Below are positions 8,483 to 16,521 of a stretch of DNA of 64,000 nt, in pieces (the first letter of the stretch is position 1; every line of letters starts with the position of its first letter). The translations under genes and the position numbers were made by a program. The notes under the pieces are model-generated. The model did not search any database. It saw only the letters and a program-made list of their open reading frames with translations, and was not told the DNA's origin. Origin of the DNA: Nocardia mikamii NBRC 108933 (lineage in GTDB: Bacteria > Actinomycetota > Actinomycetes > Mycobacteriales > Mycobacteriaceae); the NCBI RefSeq assembly GCF_001613505.1, contig NZ_BDCM01000021.1, positions 26,972 through 90,971 of the forward strand, written 5' to 3'.

Positions 8483-10167
8483 TGCTCTCCTGTCTGTTGC
8501 TGATCCAGCTCCCGCACGCCGAACAGGCGCTCCGACGTCGTGCGGATATCGACCTTGCGCACTTTGCCGGTGACGGTCATCGGGAATTCCTCCACCACGT
8601 GGACGTAGCGCGGAATCTTGTAATAGGCCAGGCGACCGCCGCAGAACTGAGCCAGCGTCTGCGCGTCCAATGGTGCCGCGCCCTCGCGCATCCGGATCCA
8701 GGCGACCAATTCCTCACCGTATTTCGGGTCCGGGATCCCGACCACCTGGGCGTCGAGAATATCGGGGTGGGTGTAGAGGAATTCCTCGATCTCGCGCGGA
8801 TAGATGTTCTCGCCGCCGCGGATCACCATGTCCTTGATCCGGCCGGTGATCGCGACGTAACCGTCGTCGTCCATGGTGGCCAGATCGCCGGTGTGCATCC
8901 AGCGGGCGGAGTCGATCGCCTCGGCGGTCTTGTCCGGATCGTTCCAGTAGCCGAGCATCACCGAATATCCGCGCGTGCACAGCTCACCCGGTTCACCGCG
9001 CGGGACGGTCAGCCCGGTATCGGGATCGACGATCTTGATCTCGAGGTGCGGGCCCACCCGGCCGACCGTGGCGGTGCGCTGGGTGATGGTGTCGTCGCGC
9101 CGGGTCTGCGTCGACACCGGCGAGGTTTCGGTCATGCCGTAGCAGATGGAGACCTCCGCCATGCCCATCCGCTCGATCACCTGCTTCATCACCTCGACCG
9201 GGCACGGTGAGCCGGCCATGATGCCGGTGCGCAGCGAACCGAGGTCGAAGGATTCGAAGTCCGGATCGGCCAGTTCGGCGATGAACATCGTCGGTACCCC
9301 GTACAGCGAGGTGCAGCGTTCCTCGGCGACGGCGGCGAGGGTGGCCCGCGGTTCGAAGGAGGCCGCCGGAATCACCATGGCCGCACCGTGACTCGTCGCC
9401 GCCAGATTGCCCATCACCATGCCGAAGCAGTGGTAGAACGGCACCGGGATGCAGATCCGGTCGGCCTCGGTGTAGCCGCACAATTCGCCGACGAAATAGC
9501 CGTTGTTGAGGATGTTGTGGTGCGACAGCGTCGCACCCTTGGGGAAACCCGTTGTGCCCGAGGTGTATTGGATGTTGATCGGATCGTCGGCGGCGAGTCC
9601 CGCTCCGGCCTCGGCCAGGCGCGCGGGATCGGCGGCGCGACCGGCGGCGACCAGCGCCTCCCACTCGGCGCTGTCGAACAGGACCACCCGCTCCAGCTTC
9701 GGGCATTCGGGCCGCACCCGGCCGATGATCTCCGCGTAGTTCGAGCTCTTGTGCGCCCGCGCCGAGATCAGCATCCGGATCCCGGCCTGGGTGATGACGT
9801 AGCGCACTTCCTCGCTGCGGTAGGCCGGATTGATGTTGACCAGGATCGCGCCGATCTTCGCGGTGGCGAACTGCACCAGCGTCCACTCGGCGCGATTGGG
9901 CGACCAGATGCCGACCCGATCGCCTTTGCCGATCCCGGACGCCAGCAGTCCGAGAGCCACGGCGTCGACCTCGGCGGCCAATTCGCGGTAGGTCCAGCGC
10001 ACTCCGGTCACCCGGTCGACGAGTGCGTCTCGATCACCGTGGACGGCCACCGTGCGATCGAGATTCGCCCCGATCGTCTCGCCCAGTAGCGGCGCATCCC
10101 ATACCCCGTGCGTATAACTGACCGGCCGGACCCGGCCCATACTCGCGCTCACGGATATAGGATTCAC
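8479..10167 (-). CDS. AMP-binding fatty acyl-CoA synthetase (FadD-like)
   Basis: About 562 residues from GTG 10167; ATG 10140 is an alternative. IQYTSGTTGFPKGATLSHHN is the phosphate loop, ICYGMTETSPVSTQT the adenylate motif, MHTGDLATMDDDGYVAITGR the hinge region, and PMTVTGKVRKVDI contains the catalytic Lys. This arrangement is typical of FadD-type ligases that activate medium or long-chain fatty acids for beta-oxidation. First gene of a two-synthetase operon and divergent from a GAF-LuxR regulator only about 40 bp away, which suggests control by that protein. Confidence 0.9.
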   Translation of the reverse strand: MNPISVSASMGRVRPVSYTHGVWDAPLLGETIGANLDRTVAVHGDRDALVDRVTGVRWTYRELAAEVDAVALGLLASGIGKGDRVGIWSPNRAEWTLVQFATAKIGAILVNINPAYRSEEVRYVITQAGIRMLISARAHKSSNYAEIIGRVRPECPKLERVVLFDSAEWEALVAAGRAADPARLAEAGAGLAADDPINIQYTSGTTGFPKGATLSHHNILNNGYFVGELCGYTEADRICIPVPFYHCFGMVMGNLAATSHGAAMVIPAASFEPRATLAAVAEERCTSLYGVPTMFIAELADPDFESFDLGSLRTGIMAGSPCPVEVMKQVIERMGMAEVSICYGMTETSPVSTQTRRDDTITQRTATVGRVGPHLEIKIVDPDTGLTVPRGEPGELCTRGYSVMLGYWNDPDKTAEAIDSARWMHTGDLATMDDDGYVAITGRIKDMVIRGGENIYPREIEEFLYTHPDILDAQVVGIPDPKYGEELVAWIRMREGAAPLDAQTLAQFCGGRLAYYKIPRYVHVVEEFPMTVTGKVRKVDIRTTSERLFGVRELDQQQTGEQ

Positions 10168-10210
10168 GTCACACTTTGCTCTCCACCACCCCCGGAAAGG
10201 GGTAGCGCCG

Positions 10211-11092
10211 ATGGCCTCCGCCGATCTGCTCCGCCCGCGTGACGCCGATGCGTTGCGGGCCGAGTTGCGGCAGGTCTCGGCTCTGTCGGGGATGCCGGTG
10301 GTATTCGGGGGAGAGGTCTGCGAGGGGGCGCTGATCCTGAGCGAGTTCTTCGGCACTCGTACCGCCGCGATGCGCGGACTGGTGGTCTCGCCGACCTCGG
10401 GGGTGGGTGGCGCGGCCGTCGCGAGCCGGCGTCCGACCTCGGTCGCGGACTATCGGGCGGCGGCGACCATCACTCATCACTACGACGCGCCGGTCTCGAT
10501 GGAGGGGCTGCGTGCGGTGGTCGGGGTACCGGTCGTGGTGGACGGGAGTTCCCGGGCCGTGCTCTACGTCGCCAGTCGCGAACCGGGGCCGATCGGCGAT
10601 CGGATCGCGGAGCTGGTGCTGCGGTCGAGCCGGCGGCTGGCGGTGGAACTCGCGGTGCGCGACGAGGTGGACCGGCGGCTGCGCCTGCAGGCGGCGGCGC
10701 GCGCGACCGCGGAGGTCACCCCCGGTCTCGCTCCGGATACCGTTGTCGCGGAACAACTTCGGGATTTGCACGCCGAGGTGCGCGGGATTGCGCAGACACT
10801 CACCGACGCTGAGGCCCGCAAGCGGTTGCGCGCGGTATCGGACACCCTCGTGCGCCTGATGGGCGGGTCCGATGAGCCCCCGGCCGCGGACGTCGCGCCC
10901 GGACTGTCCCCGCGCGAGCTGGACGTGCTGTCGTATGTCGCGCTCGGTTGTACGAACAGCGAAGCGGCGCAGCGGCTTTCGCTGCGCCCGGAAACGGTGA
11001 AGAGTTATCTGCGCAGTGCCATGACGAAACTCGGCGCCCACACCCGGCACGAGGCGGTGGTCCGGGCGCGTCGCCGCGGTCTGCTGCCGTGA
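10211..11092 (+). CDS. GAF-domain LuxR-type transcriptional regulator
   Basis: 293 residues. The N-terminal half (about 1-170) has a GAF-like pattern (RAVVGVPVVVDGSSRAVLYVASR). A short helical linker precedes the C-terminal LuxR HTH (about 228-290): LSPRELDVLSYVALGCTNSE, then a second helix carrying ETVKSYLRSAMTKLG. The ATG follows GAAAGGGG. Its position head-to-head with the acyl-CoA synthetase operon suggests that it senses an acyl or aromatic ligand and regulates that operon; this is inference. Confidence 0.8.
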   Translation: MASADLLRPRDADALRAELRQVSALSGMPVVFGGEVCEGALILSEFFGTRTAAMRGLVVSPTSGVGGAAVASRRPTSVADYRAAATITHHYDAPVSMEGLRAVVGVPVVVDGSSRAVLYVASREPGPIGDRIAELVLRSSRRLAVELAVRDEVDRRLRLQAAARATAEVTPGLAPDTVVAEQLRDLHAEVRGIAQTLTDAEARKRLRAVSDTLVRLMGGSDEPPAADVAPGLSPRELDVLSYVALGCTNSEAAQRLSLRPETVKSYLRSAMTKLGAHTRHEAVVRARRRGLLP

Positions 11093-11126
11093 TGCTGCCG
11101 GCCGCTGATCGACCGCGGATACGCGA

Positions 11127-11154
11127 CTGCCGGCCCGGAGAACCGGACCGGCAG
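11127..11154. terminator. Hairpin between convergent genes
   Basis: Arms CTGCCGGCCCGG and CCGGACCGGCAG (one mismatch) flank an AGAA loop between the LuxR-type regulator stop and the YceI gene stop. Probable bidirectional terminator. Confidence 0.55.
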
Positions 11155-11210
11155 ATGCGGTGTTCCGCCCGGCGGTGCGGCCGCGGCGGTGTGACCGTGA
11201 TCGGTGTGGA

Positions 11211-11750
11211 CTAGGCCTGCGGCTCGACGAGCTGGATGTCGAGCTCGATGGCGACCTTGTCGCTGAGCATGGCGGTGGGCAGGCCGGGCGCGACGTCGAA
11301 TTCGCTGCGCTTGATGGTGCCGGTGGCGGTGAATCCGGCGTGGCGGCTGCCGTCCGCGAACGGCTGTACGCCGCCCCACTCGACGTCGAGGGTGACGGGC
11401 TTGGTCACGCCGCCGAGGGTCACCTCACCGGTGACCTCGAACTCCTCGGCGACCCGCACCGGCTCGACGGCCTTGAAGTGCAGGGTGGGGCGATCGGTGA
11501 CGTTGAGCAGCTCGGCGCTGCGAACGTGCTCGTCACGCTGGGAGTTGCCGGTGTCGAACGAGTCGAGGTAGATGGTGGCCTCGATGGTGGCCGCACCCGA
11601 GGCGTCCACGACGAAGCTGGTCTCGAAGTTGTTGAAGCGGCCGCGGACCTTGGAGATGCCCAGGTGGCGAACGGTGAAGTTCACCGAGGAGTGGGCGGGG
11701 TCCAGGGCCCAGGAACCGGTAGCGAGAGTGGTCTGCTCGGAAGTGGTCAT
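11211..11750 (-). CDS. YceI family protein
   Basis: 179 residues starting at ATG 11750. The start WALDPAHSSVNFTVRHLGIS and the end pattern SEFDVAPGLPTAMLSDKVAI are the two conserved blocks of YceI lipocalin-like proteins, which bind polyisoprenoid lipids in a beta-barrel. There is no signal peptide, so this form is probably cytoplasmic. Long upstream continuation of the frame (to 12581) is read-through of the opposite strand of the XRE gene and is rejected. Divergent from an XRE regulator, 99 bp apart. Confidence 0.9.
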   Translation of the reverse strand: MTTSEQTTLATGSWALDPAHSSVNFTVRHLGISKVRGRFNNFETSFVVDASGAATIEATIYLDSFDTGNSQRDEHVRSAELLNVTDRPTLHFKAVEPVRVAEEFEVTGEVTLGGVTKPVTLDVEWGGVQPFADGSRHAGFTATGTIKRSEFDVAPGLPTAMLSDKVAIELDIQLVEPQA

Positions 11751-11852
11751 GTCCACCAGATTTGCGGACCGTGGTCCGGTTAGCCACACCGCGGTTATCC
11801 TGGGACTGCCAGGGCGTGGATAAGGAGGCCCGGACAGATACAGGATGGTGTG

Positions 11853-12674
11853 GTGGCACGATCGGAATTCGGCGAGTTTCTCATCGCGCGGCGGGCTCAG
11901 TTGCAACCCGAGGATGTCGGGCTGCCGGTCGGCCGCCGGCGACGCACCCCCGGACTGCGGCGCGAAGAGGTGGCGGCGCTGGCCGGGGTGAGCGTCGATT
12001 ATCTCGCCCGCCTCGAACAGGGCCGCGATACCAACCCCTCGATGGCGGTGCTGGGTGCGCTCGCCGAGGCGCTGCGGCTCAACGAGGTCGAACGTCACCA
12101 TTTCGGCAATCTCGCGGTCGGGATGGAACACGCGCGCGAGTGCCCCTCCTCGGGTCAGGCGCGGGAACAGGTCACCGACACCGTGCAGGCCGTCCTCGAT
12201 GTGATGCATCCCACCCCGGCCTTCGTGGCGGGCCGGTGGCTCGACATTCTCGCCTGGAATCCCGCGTGGCGCGATTTCGCCGAACCGCTGGGTCTGCTCG
12301 ACGAGGTCGCCGAACACAATCTGGCCACCTACTTCTTCGCGCACCCGCAGGCGCCGCAGCGATGGCGGGACTGGCCGGTCGCCGCGGAGATGATGGTGTC
12401 GACGCTGCGCTCGGCGCGCACACACTGGCCCGACGATCCCGGACTCGACGCGCTGATCCAGGGATTGCACCGATTTCCGGAATTCTCCTGCCGATGGCGC
12501 GAACACCGGGTCACCGACTTCCGGTCCGGTGCGCTGCACATCGACCATCCGCAACGCGGCGAGGTCGAGGTCGAGATCCAAACCCTCAGTCCGGCAATCG
12601 ATCAGAGTGTGCAGGTGTGGCTGGTCGACCGTCGCGCCGCGCGCACTCCCGCCTTACGGCTGGTCAACGAATAA
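11853..12674 (+). CDS. XRE regulator with MmyB-like ligand-binding domain
   Basis: About 273 residues from GTG at 11853 (one codon earlier is possible). The HTH carries LRREEVAALAGVSVDYLARLEQGR (about 40-62), the hallmark of the actinobacterial MmyB-like group, followed by a C-terminal PAS-like MmyB ligand-binding domain with the motif LDILAWNPAWRDF, thought to bind a fatty acid or similar small molecule. Its divergent neighbour YceI is a plausible target. Confidence 0.85.
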   Translation: MARSEFGEFLIARRAQLQPEDVGLPVGRRRRTPGLRREEVAALAGVSVDYLARLEQGRDTNPSMAVLGALAEALRLNEVERHHFGNLAVGMEHARECPSSGQAREQVTDTVQAVLDVMHPTPAFVAGRWLDILAWNPAWRDFAEPLGLLDEVAEHNLATYFFAHPQAPQRWRDWPVAAEMMVSTLRSARTHWPDDPGLDALIQGLHRFPEFSCRWREHRVTDFRSGALHIDHPQRGEVEVEIQTLSPAIDQSVQVWLVDRRAARTPALRLVNE

Positions 12675-12819
12675 CCTCCGCGCGACCGAGTCCGCTCAGC
12701 TGTCGATCCGGACACGGAATCCGCGGTCCGCGACTCGTGAGACGCCGATCACGCATAATCCAACGTGAGGATTCCTGCCGGCCGGTGTCTATCGATTCGA
12801 GCAGCGGAGGAGGTGCTGT

Positions 12820-13386
12820 GTGACCGAGGCGGCAACGGCACCCGAGGCAGCGCTGGACGACGCCACCCTGACCGGGCGCGCACGTGACGGCGATGTCCGG
12901 GCCTACGAGCAACTGGTGCTGCGCTATCAGGGAGCGATGTTCCGGTTGGCGGCGCGGATGCTGGCCGACCGGTCCGAGGCGGAGGACGTCATCCAGGAGG
13001 TGTTCCTCACCGCGTGGCGCCGCCTGGCTCAATTGCAGGACGACAGCGCCTTCTCGGGGTGGTTGTACCGGATGACCACCAATCGCTGCCTCAACGTCAT
13101 CCGGTCGCGTCCGGCCCGCGCCGACGTGGATCCCGACACCACCGAATCGCCGCAACGTGCGACCCAGCCCGAACACGCGGCACAGGTGCACAGCGAGATG
13201 GCCGCGCTCACCGCGGCGTTGCAGCGGCTGACTCCCGAACAGCGTGCCTGCTGGCTGCTGCGGGAGGTGCACGGCCGCTCCTACGAGGAGATCGCCGAGA
13301 TCGTCGGCACCAACACCACCGCGGTTCGGGGGCGGATCGCCCGAGCCCGGGCGCAATTGGCGGAGGTGATGAAGCCGTGGCGCTGA
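12820..13386 (+). CDS. ECF RNA polymerase sigma factor
   Basis: 188 residues from GTG 12820, with GGAGGAGG just upstream. Region 2 (about 20-90) contains DRSEAEDVIQEVFLTAWRRL, which recognises the -10 element. Region 4 (about 130-185) contains LTPEQRACWLLREVHGRSYE and the HTH EIAEIVGTNTTAVRGRIARA. The stop overlaps the start of the next gene, whose product has an anti-sigma-like zinc motif, so a sigma/anti-sigma pair is likely. It heads the Asp23 operon and probably drives it in response to envelope stress; the promoter itself was not identified with confidence. Confidence 0.93.
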   Translation: MTEAATAPEAALDDATLTGRARDGDVRAYEQLVLRYQGAMFRLAARMLADRSEAEDVIQEVFLTAWRRLAQLQDDSAFSGWLYRMTTNRCLNVIRSRPARADVDPDTTESPQRATQPEHAAQVHSEMAALTAALQRLTPEQRACWLLREVHGRSYEEIAEIVGTNTTAVRGRIARARAQLAEVMKPWR

Positions 13387-13961
13387 AGGAGATGACCGAC
13401 AGCGACTACACGCTGCCCTGCGGGCGCAGCGTCGAACAGGTGTGGGACCGGCTCGACGCCGTGGAGGCGGGGCTGGCCGACGAACACGAATCGGAGTGCC
13501 CGCACTGCGCGGCCGCGCGCGAGAGTCTGCTCACGCTGCGCGCCGCCACCCGCGAACTCGTCGACGAGCCGGATCCACCGCCGCCCGCGATGTTCGACCG
13601 GATCATGTCGGCCGTGCGGGCCGAGGTCCGGCGCGGACGCATGGTGAGCCTTGCCACGCCGCATCCGGGCTCGATCGAGGTGAGCGAGCAGGCCATCGCG
13701 GCGGTGCTGCGCTATGCCGCCGACACCGTGCCGGGTGTGCGCGCCCGCAGCTGCCGCATCGACGATCACAGGGCCGATCCCGACGGCCATCACGCGATCA
13801 CGGTGGCGCTGTCGATCTCGCTGCGGCACGGCGACACCGCGGTCGAACGCGTCGTTCCCCAGGTGCGCGAACGAGTGCGGGCGGCGGCCACGGCCCGCGC
13901 CGGTCTGGCGCTGGAGCGGCTCGACATCACCGTGGTGGACGTCTACCAGGAGGAGCCGTGA
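13377..13961 (+). CDS. Zinc-finger anti-sigma-like / Asp23 fusion protein
   Basis: 194 residues from GTG 13377, preceded by GGAGGTGAT; the in-frame ATG at 13392 has its ribosome site too close. The N-terminal part contains H37-x3-C41-x2-C44 (EHESECPHC), the exact H-x3-C-x2-C arrangement of zinc-binding anti-sigma factors. The C-terminal half (about 95-190) resembles an Asp23/Gls24-type alkaline-shock domain (SEQAIAAVLRYAADTVPGVRA ... VVDVYQ). It overlaps the sigma gene by 10 bp. It is probably the cognate anti-sigma factor; no membrane segment is visible, so it may be tethered through the Asp23/AmaP system. Confidence 0.7.
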   Translation: MALKEMTDSDYTLPCGRSVEQVWDRLDAVEAGLADEHESECPHCAAARESLLTLRAATRELVDEPDPPPPAMFDRIMSAVRAEVRRGRMVSLATPHPGSIEVSEQAIAAVLRYAADTVPGVRARSCRIDDHRADPDGHHAITVALSISLRHGDTAVERVVPQVRERVRAAATARAGLALERLDITVVDVYQEEP

Positions 13962-14338
13962 GCGCGGGATTCGCGGAGAGAGCGGAATATATCGCCTCCG
14001 ATGCGGTAATCGCTGCAGTAGCGGCTCGGGCCGCGGCCTCGGTTCCCGGGGTGGCGCGGCTGGAGCCCGGTGTCCTCGGTTTGCTCGGCCATCTGGCCCG
14101 GACGGGACGGCAGTGGTGGAGCAGCCAGGACATCGCACCCGGTGCGGGCGTGCGCGTCCGCCACAGCGGTGGCTGGCTGAAGGTGCAGGTCGACCTGTCG
14201 GTGCGGGGCGGATGCCAGGTCGGCGAGGTCGGGCAGGCGGTACAGCAGGAGGTGGTCCGGATGGTCGCGCAACAGACCGGGATGCTCGTCGACGCGGTGT
14301 CGGTGGCGATTCTCGATATCGCACCGGGAGCGTTGTGA
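13958..14338 (+). CDS. Asp23/Gls24-family protein
   Basis: 126 residues from GTG 13958, overlapping the previous stop (GTGA). The order of elements (AVAARAAASVPGVARLEPG, a central beta segment VRVRHSGGWLKVQVDLSV, and helix EVGQAVQQEVVRMVAQQTG followed by VSVAILDI) is the Asp23 pattern. Asp23 proteins form membrane-associated assemblies involved in envelope stress. Third gene of the sigma-led operon. Confidence 0.75.
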   Translation: MSAGFAERAEYIASDAVIAAVAARAAASVPGVARLEPGVLGLLGHLARTGRQWWSSQDIAPGAGVRVRHSGGWLKVQVDLSVRGGCQVGEVGQAVQQEVVRMVAQQTGMLVDAVSVAILDIAPGAL

Positions 14339-14658
14339 CGGCGGCCGTGAGCGAGGACGAGCTGGCCGGCGACATCGTCGCGGCGATCGAATCGGTGGCG
14401 GGATTGCGTCCGGCCGTGCCGTCGGGCGTCGACCTCGCCGAGTGGGTGCCGCGGCTGGGCCCGCGGTCGGCGGTGGACGTGAGTGCCGAGGTCGTCGAGA
14501 TCCGCGTGATCGCCTCGGCACTGCCGCTGCCGCCGCTGCTGGACAAGCTCGCCGCGGCCGTGGGCGAGCTGCAGGCCGCCACCCGGTGGGCCGGTGCGCG
14601 GCTGCGCATCGTGGTCACCGATCTGGACGCGGAAGCGTTCGACACCGCGGTTACCTAG
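14335..14658 (+). CDS. Small Asp23-cluster protein
   Basis: 107 residues from GTG 14335, again with a GTGA overlap. It has a degenerate Asp23-like layout: AIESVAGLRPAVPSG, a beta segment (VVEIRVIASALPLPPLL), helix LAAAVGELQAATRWAG and final strand RLRIVVTDLDAEAF. No own family is recognised; membership is inferred from layout and tight operon position. Cytoplasmic. Confidence 0.65.
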   Translation: MTAAVSEDELAGDIVAAIESVAGLRPAVPSGVDLAEWVPRLGPRSAVDVSAEVVEIRVIASALPLPPLLDKLAAAVGELQAATRWAGARLRIVVTDLDAEAFDTAVT

Positions 14659-14757
14659 ATCATCGGTCTCGCCCGTGACATTTCGCCGCCGGCGGGGTCG
14701 TAGCTAGTGAAGGTTCGTTATCCGCTGTACCGCAAGGAAACTGAACTGGAGGTAATC

Positions 14758-15273
14758 ATGACCAGCACGACAGCCGGTAAGGGCGCGGAGAACGCCAAGG
14801 CCGAGGCGGGCAAGGACATCGGGGGCGGTGCGGGCCAGGGCGGAGCCCCGGCCAAAACACCCGCCCGGACCAGCAGCGCGCTCGTCAGCGATCAGGGCAC
14901 CACCGCCATCGCCGATGCCGTCGTCCAGAAGATCGCCGGGTTGGCGACCCGCGAGGTGCGCGGGGTGCACAACCTCGGCGGTGGCGCGGCGCGCGCGTTC
15001 GGCGCCTTCCGCGATCGCATCCCCGGCGCTTCGGCCAGTGTGGGACAAGGGGTTTCGGTCGAGGTCGGCGAGACGCAGGCGGCGGTGGACCTGGAGATCG
15101 TCGTCGAATACGGCGTGTCCATCGCCGAATTGGCTCGCGCGGTGCGCCGCAACGTCATCACCGCGATCGAGCAGATGACCGGACTCGAGGTGGTCGAGGT
15201 GAACATCAACGTCAACGACGTCTTCATCGAAGAGGACGAGGATCAGCCGCCGACCCGCGACCGGGTGCAGTGA
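14758..15273 (+). CDS. Asp23/Gls24 family envelope stress protein
   Basis: 171 residues from ATG 14758, with GGAGG 6 nt upstream; the longer frame from 14707 is rejected. An Ala/Lys/Gly-rich N-terminal tail (about 1-40) precedes the full Asp23 domain: TTAIADAVVQKIAGLATREV, GVSVEVGETQAAVDLEIVVEY, and EQMTGLEVVEVNINVNDV. This is the clearest Asp23 protein of the cluster. A 99-bp gap before it may hold a second promoter. Confidence 0.9.
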   Translation: MTSTTAGKGAENAKAEAGKDIGGGAGQGGAPAKTPARTSSALVSDQGTTAIADAVVQKIAGLATREVRGVHNLGGGAARAFGAFRDRIPGASASVGQGVSVEVGETQAAVDLEIVVEYGVSIAELARAVRRNVITAIEQMTGLEVVEVNINVNDVFIEEDEDQPPTRDRVQ

Positions 15274-15274
15274 T

Positions 15275-15463
15275 ATGAACGCCACCACGATCTGCCTGAT
15301 CTTCGGTCTCTCCCTCGGGTTCGCCGCGGCGTTCGGCGGTTTCGGGGCCTTCGCGGTGGTGCTGATCTTCGGTGCGCTGGGACTGGTGATCGGCCGCTGG
15401 CTCGACGGCCATGTCGACCTGTCCGGCCTGATCCGTTCGGCGCAGGATCGGGGCCGGAAATGA
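15275..15463 (+). CDS. DUF2273-like small membrane protein
   Basis: 62 residues, one or two hydrophobic stretches (about 5-45, FGLSLGFAAAFGGFGAFAVV) and a GRWLDG motif, then a polar C-terminus. DUF2273-type peptides regularly accompany Asp23 and AmaP genes and are thought to help anchor Asp23 at the membrane. It starts 2 nt after the previous stop. Confidence 0.75.
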   Translation: MNATTICLIFGLSLGFAAAFGGFGAFAVVLIFGALGLVIGRWLDGHVDLSGLIRSAQDRGRK

Positions 15464-15810
15464 GCGCCGCCGCGGAGACGGCGCCCGCGTCGCTGCTCTC
15501 CGCGGCCGAGTTCCGGGGGCGCACCACGGTGTCCGAACGTACGGTACGGCGCTTGGCGGCCCGGGCGGCGCGTGAGGTCGACGGTGTCGCCGCCGCCCCC
15601 GAGGTTTCCGCGCGCGTCACGGCCGATACCGCCGTGCTGCGGGTGCGCCTGCCGGTCAGCTATCCGACGCCGGTCGCGGTGGTCACCGAGGCGTGCCGCG
15701 AGCACCTGATGCGGCGTACCCACGAACTGTCCGGACTGGTCGTTCCGCGCGTGGACATCGAGGTCTCCGAACTGGTCAACACGATCGAACCCGCCGGGGG
15801 GTTGCGATGA
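15460..15810 (+). CDS. Asp23/Gls24-family protein
   Basis: 116 residues; ATG overlaps the previous stop (ATGA). It shows the Asp23 layout RTVRRLAARAAREVDGVAAA, VLRVRLPVSYPTPVAVVTEA and LVVPRVDIEVSELV. It lacks the acidic tail of the larger paralogue. Same operon. Confidence 0.75.
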   Translation: MSAAAETAPASLLSAAEFRGRTTVSERTVRRLAARAAREVDGVAAAPEVSARVTADTAVLRVRLPVSYPTPVAVVTEACREHLMRRTHELSGLVVPRVDIEVSELVNTIEPAGGLR

Positions 15811-16379
15811 ACCGCAGGCCCCGGCGCATCACACCGGCCGTACTGGTCGCGGTGGCGCTGCTGGTGATCGCGGTTCTCGTGGTGGTGTCGCTGATCCAGA
15901 ACCTCGGCAACGCGAAGGAATTGGTGTCCTACCACAGCATCGCGGTGCGTCTGCACGACACGACCTGGCACAGCTACTGGGTGCTCGGTGCCGGCATCGT
16001 ACTGGTGGTGCTCGGTGCGGTGCTGTTGCTCGCGGCGCTGCTGCCCGGCCGGCGCGTGGTGGAAGCGCTGGACGCCGAGGAAGGGATGGACGCGGGAATC
16101 ACCCGGCGCAGTCTCGACGGCGCCCTGCACGATGCGGCGGCTTCGGTCGCTGGGCTCGAAGCGGCGCGAGTTCGCCGCAGCCGCAAGAACATCCGGGTCA
16201 GCGGCCGTGCCGCCCACCCGGACCATGCCGATCTGGAGCAGACGGTCACGGCCGCCGTCGGCGATCGCCTGGCCCGCATCGCCCCGAAATCCACCCCTCC
16301 CGTCAGCACCCGCCTGCGCGCGGCGCAGCAGCCGGAGCGGGTGGACAAACGAGTGCACGTTCGCAAGGAGGTGTTGTGA
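15807..16379 (+). CDS. DUF6286-like membrane protein of the Asp23 operon
   Basis: 190 residues; ATG overlaps the previous stop. Two transmembrane segments (about 10-30 and 60-83) flank a short loop, followed by a cytoplasmic domain that is Asp23-like in size (VEALDAEEGMDAGITRRSLD onward). This is the AmaP/DUF6286 type of anchor found next to Asp23 genes. The final residues KEVL and the stop are encoded by the ribosome-binding block that is repeated downstream. Confidence 0.75.
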   Translation: MNRRPRRITPAVLVAVALLVIAVLVVVSLIQNLGNAKELVSYHSIAVRLHDTTWHSYWVLGAGIVLVVLGAVLLLAALLPGRRVVEALDAEEGMDAGITRRSLDGALHDAAASVAGLEAARVRRSRKNIRVSGRAAHPDHADLEQTVTAAVGDRLARIAPKSTPPVSTRLRAAQQPERVDKRVHVRKEVL

Positions 16380-16450
16380 GCGACAATCGCGCAGCGGCTC
16401 GTGACACCGACCGGGTGCGGGTGTCCCGCAGGTCGCAGGAGGTGTTGTGA
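16376..16450 (+). CDS. Micro-ORF 1 in tandem repeat
   Basis: 24 residues starting VSDNRAARDTDRVRVSR. GTG 16376 lies 4 nt after AGGAGG and overlaps the stop of the membrane protein gene (GTGA). The peptide is basic and hydrophilic. It ends QEVL, like the KEVL end of the preceding protein, because the ribosome binding site of the next ORF encodes those residues. No homologue is recognised. It could be translated by coupling or simply be a duplicated spacer that keeps the frame coupled. Confidence 0.45.
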   Translation: MSDNRAAARDTDRVRVSRRSQEVL

Positions 16451-16521
16451 GCGACAATCGCGCAGCGGCTCGTGACACCGACCGGGTGCGGGTGTCCCGC
16501 AGTACACAGGAGGTGTTGTGA
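16447..16521 (+). CDS. Micro-ORF 2 in tandem repeat
   Basis: 24 residues identical to micro-ORF 1 except for two residues near the end (STQ instead of RSQ). Its GTG start overlaps the stop of micro-ORF 1, and its stop overlaps the GTG of the next membrane protein. Perfect conservation of the coupling signals suggests selection or a very recent duplication. Confidence 0.45.
   Translation: MSDNRAAARDTDRVRVSRSTQEVL

Noticed and set aside
12721..12745. Possible ECF-type autoregulatory promoter (GGAAT ... CGT) before the sigma gene
   Set aside because: The spacer is about 14 bp, shorter than expected, and the boxes are weak, so it was not listed as a feature.
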